From the NCBI RefSeq assembly GCF_000150275.1, contig NW_002060947.1:7868482-7932481 (forward strand): a stretch of 64,000 nt of DNA, in the 5' to 3' direction. Position 1 is the stretch's first letter, and the number at the start of each line of letters is the position of its first letter. Both the position numbers and the translations under genes were made by a program. The DNA comes from Trichoplax adhaerens (taxonomy: Eukaryota; Placozoa; Uniplacotomia; Trichoplacea; Trichoplacidae). Under the pieces are notes generated by a model. The model saw only the letters and a program-made list of their open reading frames with translations. It ran no database searches and was not told the origin of the DNA. This document shows, piece after piece, positions 48,844-60,845 of the stretch.

Positions 48844-49439
48844 GCTGTATCCACGTCGAATTGACGTTGGAGCCTTATCCGGTAGGTGGCGTTGATCTCT
48901 CCACAGTCGGTTGGTGAAGCCAATTGCAATGACGAGACGAAAGTAAGCACTGTCGATTACTGCTCCAATACAGTACAGTATTGAAATGATGACAGTCGTC
49001 TATGCGGAAGTAGCCTAGCAGTTGAATGTCAATTTCCGATTTTCTCTTGGTATGATGAACAAGTGTTGAAGTAGGAAGTGAAATTGGCTAATCAATGGTG
49101 CACTATCGCACGTCGATGTGTATCCTTGAATGATCAATAACCTTTTGAATTACCCTTGCGTACAGGGAAATGCGATTAGCAGTCCAGTTTCAATTTTCTA
49201 CGGGAATGATCATTTGCAAGACAGTTGAAGTATTCATTGAAAAGATTGCGGTAGTGCAATCATCATCGATAGCGAAAGCAATATCATCGCATTTGCACCA
49301 TTTTAGCATGCAGCTTGATTAATTGCAACACTCTTGAGCCCAAATGCGATGCAGTGACGATGGACGTTGTGCAACAGGCTTGGTATCCACTCACTGACAG
49401 TCATTGCATGCTTCAATATCAACACCGATGGTTGTCCAG

Positions 49440-51075
49440 GTACTGCATGTTCGCACAGTACTGTACGACTGTCCACTCACCAGACTGAGTGCGGTCCGGT
49501 CTGTCCGGACCAGTCCAGTCCAATCTGCTTATTACAGTACAATGTACCGTGACCTGACTGTGCTCTTGTCAAGTACGGGCGACCAACGGAAGGGACAGAG
49601 AGTGCGCAGTGACTTGTCGACAGGAACTGGTTCACAGTACCAAGTACTGTACTTGTCCTGTTCATACTGTGACGTGGATAGTACTGTACACTGTAGAGTA
49701 TTGAGGGTTGGAAACAATGATACAGTAGTACAGTGCTGTACTGTACTGTATACTGTCGACCCACACATGCTACAGTAATGTACGGCCATATCTGTCTGTA
49801 TCCCACTAAGACATTATCCAAGAATCGGAGCGTTGAAATTGCAGACTGGACGATGTGACACTGTACAGTACTGTGCGGTACAGTATACATCACTGCACAA
49901 TACTGTACAGTACTTGCTCTTAGCACCGAATACTGTACTAGTTATGTTCATACTGGAACATGGATAGTACTGTATTGAGGCATTTGAGGGTTGGAAACAT
50001 CACATGGTACAGTACTAGACAGTACAGTACTGCCACATCTGTCTGACTGTCTGTATCCCACACTGAACAGTATCCAAGAATCGCAGCGTTTCTATTGCAG
50101 ACTGACTTGTAGACGGGAACTTGCTCACAGTACCAAGTACTGTACTGGTCATGTTCATACTGTAGCATGGATAGTACTGCACACAGTACTGTACTGTATT
50201 GAGGGTTGGAAGCAACCATACCGTAGTACTGTACTGTACAGTGTACTGTACAGTACAGTAGTGGACGACCATATCTGTCTGACTGTCTGTATCCCATTAG
50301 GACAGTATCCAAGAATCGGAGCGTTTCAATTGCAGACTGGGACGATGTTACTCTGTACAGTACAGTACTGTACTGTCAAGTACGGGCGACAAAACGAAGG
50401 GAAAGAGAGTGCGCAGTGACTTGTCGACGAGAACTTTCTCACAGTACCAAGTACTGTACTACTGTAGTCATGTTCATACTGTACAGTAAGATGGAAAGTA
50501 CTGTACAGTACTGTACGGTACATTGAGGGTTGGAAACAATACAGGACGGTCATGTCTGTCTGACTGTCTGTATGTCATCAGGACAGTATCCAAGAATCGG
50601 AGCGTTTCAATTGCAGACGGGAACGATGTTACTACAGTACTGTACTGTACAGTACAACACTGCACTGTACTGTACTGTACTGTACGGTACATTGAGGGTT
50701 GGAAACAATACTGGACGGTCGTGTCTGTACAGTACAGTACAGTACAGTAAGATGGAAAGTACTGTACAGTACTGTACGGTACATTGAGGGTTGGAAACAA
50801 TACAGGACGGTCATGTCTGTCTGACTGTCTGTATGTCATCAGGACAGTATCCAAGAATCGGAGCGTTTCAATTGCAGACGGGAACGATGTTACTACAGTA
50901 CTGTACTATAGTACTGTACAGTGTACAGTGTACAGTGTACAGTACAACACTGCACTGTACTGTACAGGTGTACTGTACTGTACGGTACATTGAGGGTTGG
51001 AAACAATACTGGACGGTCGTGTCTGTCTGACTGTCCATCCGCACTGTACTGTACTAGTGTACTGTATACTGTACT
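49440..51075. repeat. Satellite with palindromic ACAGTACTGTAC cores
   Basis: A 1.6 kb array of diverged direct repeats with a unit of roughly 235-280 bp. A block starting ATCCAAGAATCGGAGCGTTT recurs near 49817, 50052, 50299, 50589 and 50850, usually preceded by TCTGTCTGACTGTCTGTATC. The block GAGGGTTGGAAACAAT recurs at least seven times between 49700 and 51005. Another block with CTTGTCGACAGGAACT and CACAGTACCAAGTACTGTAC recurs near 49613, 50108 and 50417. Between them lie long runs of GTAC/ACAGTACTGTAC palindromes of variable length. GC content is higher than elsewhere in the window. All long open frames here on both strands are products of the repeats (YCTVQY-type text) and are not genes. 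Confidence 0.92.
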
Positions 51076-51265
51076 CTACAGACCCGCTACCAGTACTCTG
51101 ACACCATGGAAGGCGTCAGGCGAAGAATGTCATCACGGTAATGGTACCGTACAGTATTACCGTACCATAGAAATCAAGCGTCACTGCAAGGACGATCGTG
51201 TCACCACTGGCTGCCATCCACCTCCCTGCTCAACCCTTGCCAGCTTACCAACGCAAGACACCAAT

Positions 51266-52636
51266 ATGGCCGGACCATTGAAAAGGGTTAGTCAATCAAT
51301 GTCGATATTAGCGTTGATCCATAACTAAATCCAGGCCAAGTCATAGCAGTAAAATAGGAGATAAAACAGTTATAACAGAATAATAGGAATCTGCCTTTTG
51401 CGATGCTTATCCATCGACGTCCAAGTTACTGTAACCAATCGTCTCCAAGGGATCCTCTTTTGAAGCTTGTCTAACATTTTTCTCTTTATCTTGACTAAAA
51501 CAGACAACCAATCTAACTGGATTGGCGGTTGCAACAAATCCTCGTCAGGTAATTTTCTATTCATGATGAGGTAGTCTTACTGTAAAATCATTTTTCAAGC
51601 CATCACAGGATACAACTTAAGCAAAATGATTATCCATGTGATTCAAACTTGTCGTCGCCGTTGGTTTCTAGTCCATGGGTCAAAACGAAGAAAGTCCACC
51701 ACTGATCCATCATACTCTAGTCAACATCATCAATCGAGCTAGCATACAATTGCACAATCAAATGCACTCTTTCATTTTTGTATTGGATACTATTGAAATT
51801 GAATATTCAAATGCATACGATTGGATCACAATCAATCAATCAATCTTTTGCACTAACTAACTTCCATATTACTCTTTGCACCACTACCCAACAGACGTTA
51901 ATATCACTCTATAACAAGGTTTTGACCGCTGTCAGTCAATTGCCACAGGAAGCTGGCTATAGAAGACATACCGAAGAATTAACCAAGAACCGCTTACAGA
52001 TTGTTGAATCGGTTAGTAAATACAACACTGTCTGTATCCAGATACATTGTTGTGACGATACTAGTCATCGTAGTTTGTAAATTAGTTTGTTAGTCTCTTA
52101 AATTGTTGATGACATAAAATGTCAATTGAAAATCTGGCTTAATTATTATCTACATACCACCCGTTACAACCGATTATATTCTGGATAGAAAGCACGAGTC
52201 ATCCAGACATTGATACAAAATGCTACTGTAATGAACGACTGAATCAACTTGTTCATACGCACTAGGATAACTTTTTACATCCTTGACAATCAATCATCAT
52301 TATAAAATATCACAATTGACCAAGGTCAATCATGTTAGTAATGGTAATCTATTTCTCAAATTCGCTATGAACCATCATAGGAAACAAATACGGAAATGAT
52401 TGAAAAAAAAATTAACAGTGGTCAAGTGGAGGAGCTCATCGTCCAGGTTAGTCTACCACTGGAATAGATCGTGCTAGAGTAGAGCAAAGGCAGCCGTAGT
52501 CATCGATCTAACAGTAGTATTGATATTGCTTCTATAGGCTGAAAGAGAACTCACACTAGTAGAACAGATGAAAAGTTGGCAACCTTGGCAGCCGTTAGCC
52601 GAAGAAGCGCCGTTAAATCAATGGAAATGGCCATAA
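51266..52636 (+). CDS. NDUFA5: NADH dehydrogenase (ubiquinone) 1 alpha subcomplex subunit 5
   Basis: Exons 51266-51286, 51504-51548, 51895-52011, 52381-52446 and 52538-52636, all phase 0, giving 115 aa against about 116 in human. Accessory subunit on the matrix arm of mitochondrial complex I. Recognised by MAGPLKR, TTNLTGLAV, LYNKVLTAVSQLPQEAGYRR, HTEELTKNR, SGQVEELIVQAE and the family's Trp-rich C-terminus, MKSWQPWQPLAEEAP then QWKWP. No cleavable presequence is expected in this family. The region 51076-51265 between the satellite and the ATG is the probable 5' UTR and promoter; it contains GC-richer sequence and a GGTACCGTACAGTATTACCG palindrome-like piece. The gene converges on PTPDC1. A poly(A) signal follows the stop by about 50 bases. 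Confidence 0.96.
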
Positions 52637-52688
52637 ACGGAAAAGGATATTTTTATCAAATGGCTGACATTCTTGGATGCTTCAGTTT

Positions 52689-52694
52689 AATAAA
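52689..52694 (+). terminator. Poly(A) signal of NDUFA5
   Basis: AATAAA 53 bases after the TAA stop, on the coding strand. Confidence 0.65.
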
Positions 52695-53899
52695 TGGAAT
52701 AGCCTATTGGAGTTAGTAAAATGCTAACACCATTAGCAATATAGATGTTTTATCGTTTTTAGTTTAACTTTATCTATGCAGTAAATTACTACCCATCTCG
52801 GGTATTATCAGCATTGCAATGATTCCGTAATATCGGAAATTGTATTTGTAATGGAATGCAAAATTATCCTGCTATTTGGAGTAGATTGAGAGTTTAGTGC
52901 TCGCAACAAACATACACGTATGCCTGCCATACAAAATGGTATTCATGCCTACTAATCCGGTGACGAAGAAAACTATCGCTAACTTCCAACCAATTTTTCG
53001 CCATGCAGTATTATACTGCATATGACTGCTGTACCTTTGACTAAAACAGGAAATGTTACTTTATACCCATTTTTTACTGTCCTAAAGTGTCAATAGTACA
53101 TATAAATCACTTCTCACAAATGAGAAACCTGATATTTTATCCAAATAAATCCTTGGATATCAAAGATCTTTTATTTTCAAGTCATTGCTTAATTAAAACA
53201 GCTGATATTCGAATGAAAAATTGAAAAAACAAAAAACAGTCATTATTATAATTATAGTATATCAGTAAGGTAACATTAGCATGATATTAAATCTAACTAG
53301 AGTGTAATTGATAATAATATAATGGTAAGAGGTCGAGATAAGTTTGCATCAAATTGTATAAGAATCATACTTCAGCAATCTTTCCACGCATAGCGAGTTC
53401 TGAAAGATCGTAAGCTGATAATCTTACACAATTCCAACACACAGATAGGATTGATAATTTTTATTTATAAGAAGATACTTAGCAAGTTGCTAGAGCGGAT
53501 AATAAATTCTTTTATTATAGAATATCGGTATCAAGATTTACTTGTAATCCTTTCAGAATGAATCTGTAGCTGCTTCAGTTTTTGTAATACTAATTGATAT
53601 AGCTTTCAATATAAAATCTTAAAATCTTTCTTATTGGATTGATAGATTCAGTAATCATTAATTTCCCTCCAAAAATACCTAAATGCTTTACTATTAGCGA
53701 TTGAAATATTGATAAAGGTCAACTTTTGAATACTATGATTGCTTTATCACTAGTCTAATAATTGGATATACAGATTCTCATGACTATGTCTAGAAAGGTT
53801 ATTTCAAAGTAAATAACTGCGAACTATTGATCCCCTTCTATTTCAATTGAAACAATTAAAAAGTCACTAAAGGGATTCCTATTTCAAATATGATACTAT
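52695..53899. other. Convergent intergenic region NDUFA5/PTPDC1
   Basis: About 1.2 kb of AT-rich DNA between the 3' ends of two convergent genes. No open frame or repeat of note. Confidence 0.5.
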
Positions 53900-56800
53900 T
53901 CATTTGTCCAAGTATTCTTCTCGGAATAAACTGTATAAATACTCGCAAATTGTATATTCTCTGATACTGACAGTATGAGTAAACTTTAATTTATCATAAT
54001 TTGGAAGATTTTGGGTTGATAGTATATCTTTGCCTAAGCGGAAACAGTCTTTAAAATTTAATTTTGTCCTTCCTTGTAATCCATACGTAGTTAGCTCATT
54101 ATCGAATGTGATTGCTCCTCCAATGCATTCCAAAATGCAAACTAGTAAGTCCTCATGTATCGGCAATAGCTAATGACAAACAACGCGTATAAGGAAATTA
54201 GACAAGAGATAAGTTAAATGAAAATCAGTGCTGTACTCAGTAAATACTGTATACTACGGCAAACATAGTAAGTTCATAATTATATAATTATTTTCATGGC
54301 TAAATAGGATTAAGAGGCTTGCTGTAGCAAGATTAATCTTATCGTTATATATTGTGTAGATATTAGATATAGCATCCATGATAGACAAATCAGGACTATC
54401 TCTTACCAAGTGTATAATATTGATGAAAACCATAATGGTGGAGATTTGCTCCTGCATTAAAAAATATTGTGTAGTATTTTATACCTTACAGCGGGTGAAT
54501 TAACCTCATATCTTGCCTTCACTTATAATGATAAGTTATGATACACGTATATTTCACCTCACCTTATTAAGGGTGTATAATGCTTTCTTTGGTGAATCTA
54601 TATCTTTAATCAGCTTTTCACAGTCACTAGGTCCTATAACGGGTTTCTTCATGTAAAGATGGTGTTATAGATTAGTAAGTAAATGATATAGAAATATTTA
54701 CCATTGAAAATTATATTATATATACATTAATTACTGAATAATAATTTAAAGTCTTAAATATAAGGTTCGAGCTGATAATTAGTTTATAGTTTGTAATTGC
54801 AATTTATATGAATACTGAAAATTATTTTAATTCAAGATAAACTACGCAAAGTTATTAGCATAAAGTTTCAGTGTTTAGAATCCTTTCTCAATTACCGATA
54901 ACTGTCTTAACCATGACCACATAAGTTGGACCTGCACCGCCATTGATTGTTCATTTAGTAGCTGCCAAGGATTGCATTTACAATTCATTTCATGCTAAAA
55001 TCAATTGTAATAAGCAATTAAATTTAGTGTACATCATGTACTGTGTATGAGTACTTAAATTAGCCAACAGAGCTAAGAGTATTCCATTTACGTATTGTAT
55101 TACTCTCACTATCAATAATTTCAACATGATATCTAAGAAAATTGATCGGCTTGGAATGTTACGTACTGTATAATTGTTACAATACCCTTAGTATTGTAAA
55201 GTATAAATTTATAATTTTGGACATTAAAATGTGTCTAAGTAAAAATAGGTCTTAAAATAGGATATTTATGTTTTAGAAAATTCTTATGTATTTACTAATA
55301 TACCGATACCTTACTGATACTCAATTTAGTAAAACTATTATTAGAGTATTTGATATTATGATTATGATTACATGTTTGATCTTATAGTCGCCGAACGTTG
55401 TTCTAGACAAGAGTCTTAGAAAAAGTGTGGTAACGTAGGAAAATCTGTTTACATATTGAGTAGGGTAATAAACACTAACGATAGAGATAACAATAATAAC
55501 ATGTTTGTACATAGACGTTTTCTATAAAACCAGAGTTTCTCTTAAAATAAACACAATTGTTGTTAACGACTTTAGTTCAAAACTTGACTTTGTGTCTTAA
55601 GTTAATCTACGAATTAATTATCCTGTTTTTTGTTTGCGCTAGCTTAATTTGATAAATGTCACCACTATGCATACAAATACATGCCTAACTAGTTATAATT
55701 TAAATATCTTTCTTGCAAACTATTAGCCAAGTCTTACATGACATTCATAACACTTCGCTATCCTGAAATTATACTATTTAATGAAATCGCATCTACGGTG
55801 GCTTTCATTTTGCCACGATTTGATAGTAATATTAATGTAATACTGGCAATTTTTAATGTTCAATATTACATTATAGAATACGATGCTCTATTTAATCTCC
55901 ATGCTATTAAATTTGCAATTGGATGTAGGTATTCTCAATATAACCGTATCACAGAATAAAACGATACGTAGGTTTTCATAAAAGGGTAAAAAAATCTTTT
56001 ATGCCTATTTAATAAATTTGCTAAATTACTCGCTTTAATAAAATGTGCATTTATAAACTAGTAAATCGTCTAGGTAGTGCTTCGTCATATTAAATATGTG
56101 GATAAACCAGCAATCCACGCGTAAATTACAACAATATTCAAAGGGAATTATGAGTTAGTGTTCAAGGTTCCAAACTATGGATAACTTAGTAAAATATTAC
56201 CTGGAGAAGATCACTACGAGATTGTAAATCGGATCCTGATTGAATACTGTGAGCTGTTAAAACATCAGCAATATCCTTTCGTTTATTCATGGACAAAATA
56301 GAATTATGAACCGTGACCGATCTTTTTTCACGATCTTCTTGACAGCTGTTCTCTTCGTCTGTTTTTTTATCCTTTTCTTCTTCAAGACTTTTAGACCGTA
56401 GAAATAAAGGCGTATACCCGATAGTATGTTGACCAACCTTAGCATGATTGAGTGGTTGTAATTTTCTATTCCATTGACCTGCTACAGATGCCATGCTAGT
56501 GGTTGCTTTAGCTGTTAGAGCAGATTCCAAAATTGTAGAAATCTGATACGATGAATTCATTTTTGTACTTGGCTTTTGGATTATTCTTCTATTGAGAAGC
56601 GGAGATGCACCACCCGGTAATTTATTATTTGCTATTTGACTACTGGTATTTTTTGTAGCATTGATTATATCAATGTCACTTTGAGTTTTTTTCATAGACT
56701 GATAAACATCATCATCTTCAATATCTTCAGGTATCGCATTATGTGCTTTGGATTTTGAATTTGGTTTAGGCTTTTCCTCTTCTTCTTCTTCTTTCTCTTC

Positions 56801-59800
56801 TTCTACTTCGATTTCTTCTTCTCCTTCATGAAAGGCATTTAACGAAGATTTTATCTTCTTTTTATTGTAGTACTCCCCAGTTTTATCCAAACCATTAATC
56901 ATAACTGGAGTATCTCTACGCCTTAAATGCTTTGCCGATGCTATAGGATTATCTTCTTCTTCCTGAGATTCAGAGGACGAAGTAGAAGCCTTCTTTTTAC
57001 TTTGACGAGATTTCTTATTATTTTTTTTTTCAGCGATAGCTTCATCAATATAATTCTTAAAAGATTCATAAACTCCATCTATGATCTAAAATTGAATTGA
57101 TTATTAATCATTTGCAAGATGGAGTTTCTAAACTATAAAGATTTGAAAACTGATTATTAATAATTTATAATATATTATTTTACGTTAGCAAATAAATTTT
57201 GCCTTAGCATACTACCAATATTATTCCAATTACACAGAACGGAATAGCTTACTTTAGGAATAAAACGCAATCGTTTGGCTTCTAAACCATGTAGTAAGTG
57301 CGACTGGCGTATTAGAGATTTTGATAAGTCTAGATATCTTGGTTTTTCTTCACTGCAATGTAGAGTCAAAGTAAGTATACAACGATATATATCTAAATTC
57401 AAATTAACGACATTGTGAATAGAAGCTAGTTTATCATTAATAAATTGAATAGAATCGACTTCCAGTATTAGTAAAATAGCTTTTATGGAAGCGACAAAAT
57501 ATGCTTAAAATCCTTTATTGGAAATCGTAATTTTAACTAACCAGGCGGGAAAGATTATCCATAAATTCTTTATGAAGCTATAAAACTGATGAACGCATTC
57601 AATTTGCCCTCGTGTTTGGATTGCACCTCTCCTATATTAAGTTTAAATAATGATATTAAATCGACCATCGAAAATTATCAGCCAGGAAAATCAAAACTCA
57701 ATCTCATAAGAACTGCATCCTAATACTAAACTTATCAATTATTATAATTTTATGCAAGATAAAATTTAAATCCTGCATAATGTATCATTCGAACATTAAA
57801 TTAGAATATATATTTAATATCAACTACCGTTTAGATCGAACAAAATGGATCGCTTGATTAGAGTCCATCTTTTTGGAGTATATTAAATAGCATGCTATTA
57901 ATACTCCTGTTCGACCTAAAATGTAATCAAAATTGCTAAATTTAAATTGAATGCATAAAAGAAATTTTGATAGCAATTCAGGATTAAGAAATTAAAATTT
58001 TCTTCCTAGCGAATTACCTAGTCCAGCATGGCAATGAACGGCCACCTAAAGTGTTTTAATTTTGGTTCATTAGATGGATTAGACTAACAGAAATTTAAGG
58101 ATTGAAGAAATACACGTAAAACACGAACTGACCTTTCCTTCTTGAATTGCAAAGTCCATAACCTTGACCATGTCAAGTATTGAATGCAATGATCTCACAC
58201 CGTAATCGTCCCTATAATATAGAGATTTCATGATACCATTTATTAGCCGGCAAAGCAGTTGTTTGGAACACGAACATCTTGAGAATTAATCAAATTATGA
58301 CTGAAATTATACTATCATTTCGAATTGTTGTTTAGAGCAAGGTTTAATCTTAAGCTTGGAGATAATGTTTACTATGCTTATTTTAATTATGAAAATAGAA
58401 TGGAAGGAAAGACTCACCATATAAAATTATAGAAAAATACTGCATAAAGAAAAATAAAGATTTATCGATAGATTAGTCATTTCAAAAATATTAAAAGATA
58501 AATGTTATAAGAGTAGAATAGAGGAAATAATTCAATAAATATATTTTTCTAATTAATGAATAAATCACTCTTAGCATATTATCGTAGCAGCTATATTTCT
58601 AGAAAATAATACGAACTGTCTTCATCCATGAATGCCTGAGGATTGTATGAAAATCCACTTGAATCTAAACCATAGCCACAGTGTAAATGTTCTCCGACAT
58701 GCTGCAGGTTTACAATGGATGTTATACCAACACTAAAATAATGGCAGATAGTGGAAGACAAAAACCAAATTTACTGTTTACCGAACTAGGTTGTTCTTTA
58801 AAACGGAGTACGCATATTATTTGTAGAGTTGAAAGCTTACTCATGAAATCGTTGCATCATATTAAACATTTCTATATTCCGCGTATTTGGTCTTGCCATA
58901 GCTAAAATTGAATCTGTAACCCTATATTCATAAAAGTATAGCTTATACTACTGCAAAAAGTTGTAAGAGTCCAGCATAGAATGGTCTATAAGCATGGTAT
59001 TCAGATATTGCTCCATTTTGGGGATATCTTAAGTTAAAAAGTAATTACTAAAATAGCGTTTTAAGCTTTTCCAAAGTAATCAATATCAACTTATTCAATT
59101 TCCTTAGAAATGACTATCGAAATTTCTGTTTATGCATAAATATTTATCATATTGGCCAGTAAAATATTGATATAAGACTTAGTAGCAGCTATCGTTCAGT
59201 CATTGTTGATGATATTAATATTCGGGATGTGACCAAGAGGAATAAAGTAAGAGTAATCTGTTTACTGTTAGATTATAACAATACTGTACCTGTACTACTT
59301 GTACTGTAAACATGTTTATTAGCACAAAATATACTAAGCACAGATTATTTTGACTAACTAAACTCGTAGACCATAAAGTTACGACGATGGTGTAGACATC
59401 CAATTGAATCAATACCGCAAGTAACTAATTATAGATCTAGTTTGACGAAAATAAGGTAGCGTTCATCATTTGATAAATTTATTCTCAATTATCAAAAAAA
59501 GTATAGCTTGTTTACGATACTAATAAACAAAGTCGGCATTGTAACGAAGCATAATTAAAAAAATTGATGGCAAAGTTATAATTTAGGTTATAGATAATAT
59601 TAAAGTGTTTAAAATACTGTATTAGCCAAGATGATACACGTACCAGTGTGAAAACAACCCATTTATTGCCATGTCATCATTATTCCATCTTGTTCCGCTT
59701 TCATATTTACACCCTTTACCACCACAGAACAATTTACACTGCAGGCCACTAGGAGCCAAATGGCGCACTGACTCTGTAAATTTAGAGTACTTAGGTCCAA

Positions 59801-59900
59801 CATCTATAAATGCTTCTGTTTGATTACTCTTGGTTACATTTGCTGTATTCCATTTAATCTGTCCTTTTCTATCAACCGTTTTGGCTTCCGTGTGATCCAT
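53900..59900 (-). CDS. PTPDC1: Protein tyrosine phosphatase domain-containing protein 1 (734 aa, 14 exons)
   Basis: Exons: 59644-59900, 58841-58921, 58617-58732, 58418-58439, 58133-58211, 58018-58045, 57828-57915, 57542-57631, 57253-57352, 56201-57079, 54896-54961, 54563-54646, 54407-54451, 53900-54169. The N-terminal signature is PKYSKFTESVRHLAPSGLQC and CGGKGCKYES.TRW; then NLQHVGEHLHCG, AFMDED, DDYGVRSLHSILDMVKVM, and the catalytic loop VAVHCHAGLGRTG (nucleophile Cys, HCxxGxxR), with LIRQSHLLHGLEAKRLRFIPK after it. The large exon 10 is a Glu/Lys/Ser-rich linker, followed by the conserved C-terminal part LMWSWLRQLS, KPVIGPSD and LPIHEDLLVCILECIGGAIT with FDNE. Length is close to human (about 754). 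Human PTPDC1 is linked to cilium length. The first ATG used is at 59900; the frame is open a little further upstream, so a further 5' exon is possible. Exon 10's acceptor is ambiguous (see findings). Confidence 0.92.
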
Positions 59901-60643
59901 ACTTTTCACATGTAAGATTGGAAGCCGGTTAGTTTGCTTGTAATTCAACCATTAGGCTCTTAAGATATGCAAGAAAAAGAGTTATTATTTTAAGTTTAAC
60001 AACCGCTTTAATCGCTTTTGGAAGTGTGTTTAATCAAACAAAAATGGTGGAATAGTTTACAATTTGAAAGAATGAGAAATCGTTACTCCTACTTATAAAG
60101 AAAAATTGCTCTAAATGGTATCAGAATTAAATACGTTATCCTTGGATTAATAATACTGATATGAAGTTAGTTTATCTCTTAACGCAAAACTTTAAATCAT
60201 AACTTAGTAAAGTAATCAGCTATTAATCATGTAATAAGTTGAATACAGTTTCAATACAAAGAAGAATCAAAAATTTAACGACAGTAAAATTACCTTGTAG
60301 TCTAAAATAGTTACGAAAGCATCTGTATCGAATAAACTTGATCTAACTTTCTGTTTGAAGAACAGGATGGATATAGTTGTTTGCTATGACGCTATGCGTG
60401 CTATGGCAATTTATTCAATACGCACGGTAAAAGTTATAATATCTACTAAATTACTTTGTACCATGCAATGGAAGTTTGTATACAGACTGTAACCCCTTTA
60501 CTGGAATATACTGGTTCAAGCAATCTATAATGATTTCTACTTAGCAAATGGAATCGATCTACTATAATCTATAACTACCGTAATATTTTAATATTAATAG
60601 TTGACAAACCAGCATAAGACTGTTTGGAAACAGAGGCAATAAT

Positions 60644-60845
60644 TCATAGGATTTGACCAGAACATCTTATCCATTTATTGGATTGCTCATCCGAAAGCCA
60701 TAATATTATTTCGGATGTATCCATAGCAACAGACCATGCGTAATTAATATCCCATTTTGTAGTTGTCCAATTAAATTCTATTTCGGCTCTCATCTTCGTA
60801 AGCTGCTAAGGAAAAAAATGCTAGTACGAGTAGGATATGTTGCAT
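60644..60845 (-). pseudogene. Small secreted-protein-like frame with a break
   Basis: From ATG at 60845 a frame encodes a good signal peptide (MQHILLVLAFFSLAAYED) but stops after 24 codons. A second frame, shifted by one base and overlapping, runs on as MRAEIEFNWTTTKWDINY and WSVAMDTSEIILWLSDEQSN to a stop at 60644, with coding-like composition. A donor (TTCTG before GTCAAAT, near 60655) and an acceptor (ATTATAG before ATTGCTTG, near 60525) could join it to DCLNQYIPVKGLQSVYKLPL. This is either a gene with a sequencing or real one-base shift, or two unrelated frames. An alternative reading uses AGCAG before CTTACGAAG as a splice acceptor after a pyrimidine tract. Family not recognised. Confidence 0.3.

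Noticed and set aside
49367-51328. A dozen open frames on both strands of 60-149 codons
   Set aside because: They lie in the GTAC satellite, are full of TVLYCTVQY-like repeats on both strands, and reflect repeat periodicity. The last one merely runs out of frame across the NDUFA5 start.
54254-54406. Continuation of the PTPDC1 exon past IIHL into VRDSPDLSIMDAISN
   Set aside because: A strong GTAAGA donor follows IIHL, and splicing to LPIHEDLLVCIL matches the family far better (IP..., AI, FDNE), so the read-through is treated as intron.
55738-55959. 73-codon plus-strand open frame inside a PTPDC1 intron
   Set aside because: Hydrophobic but without homology or supporting signals; it lies antisense in the intron between exons 10 and 11, which join in phase without it.
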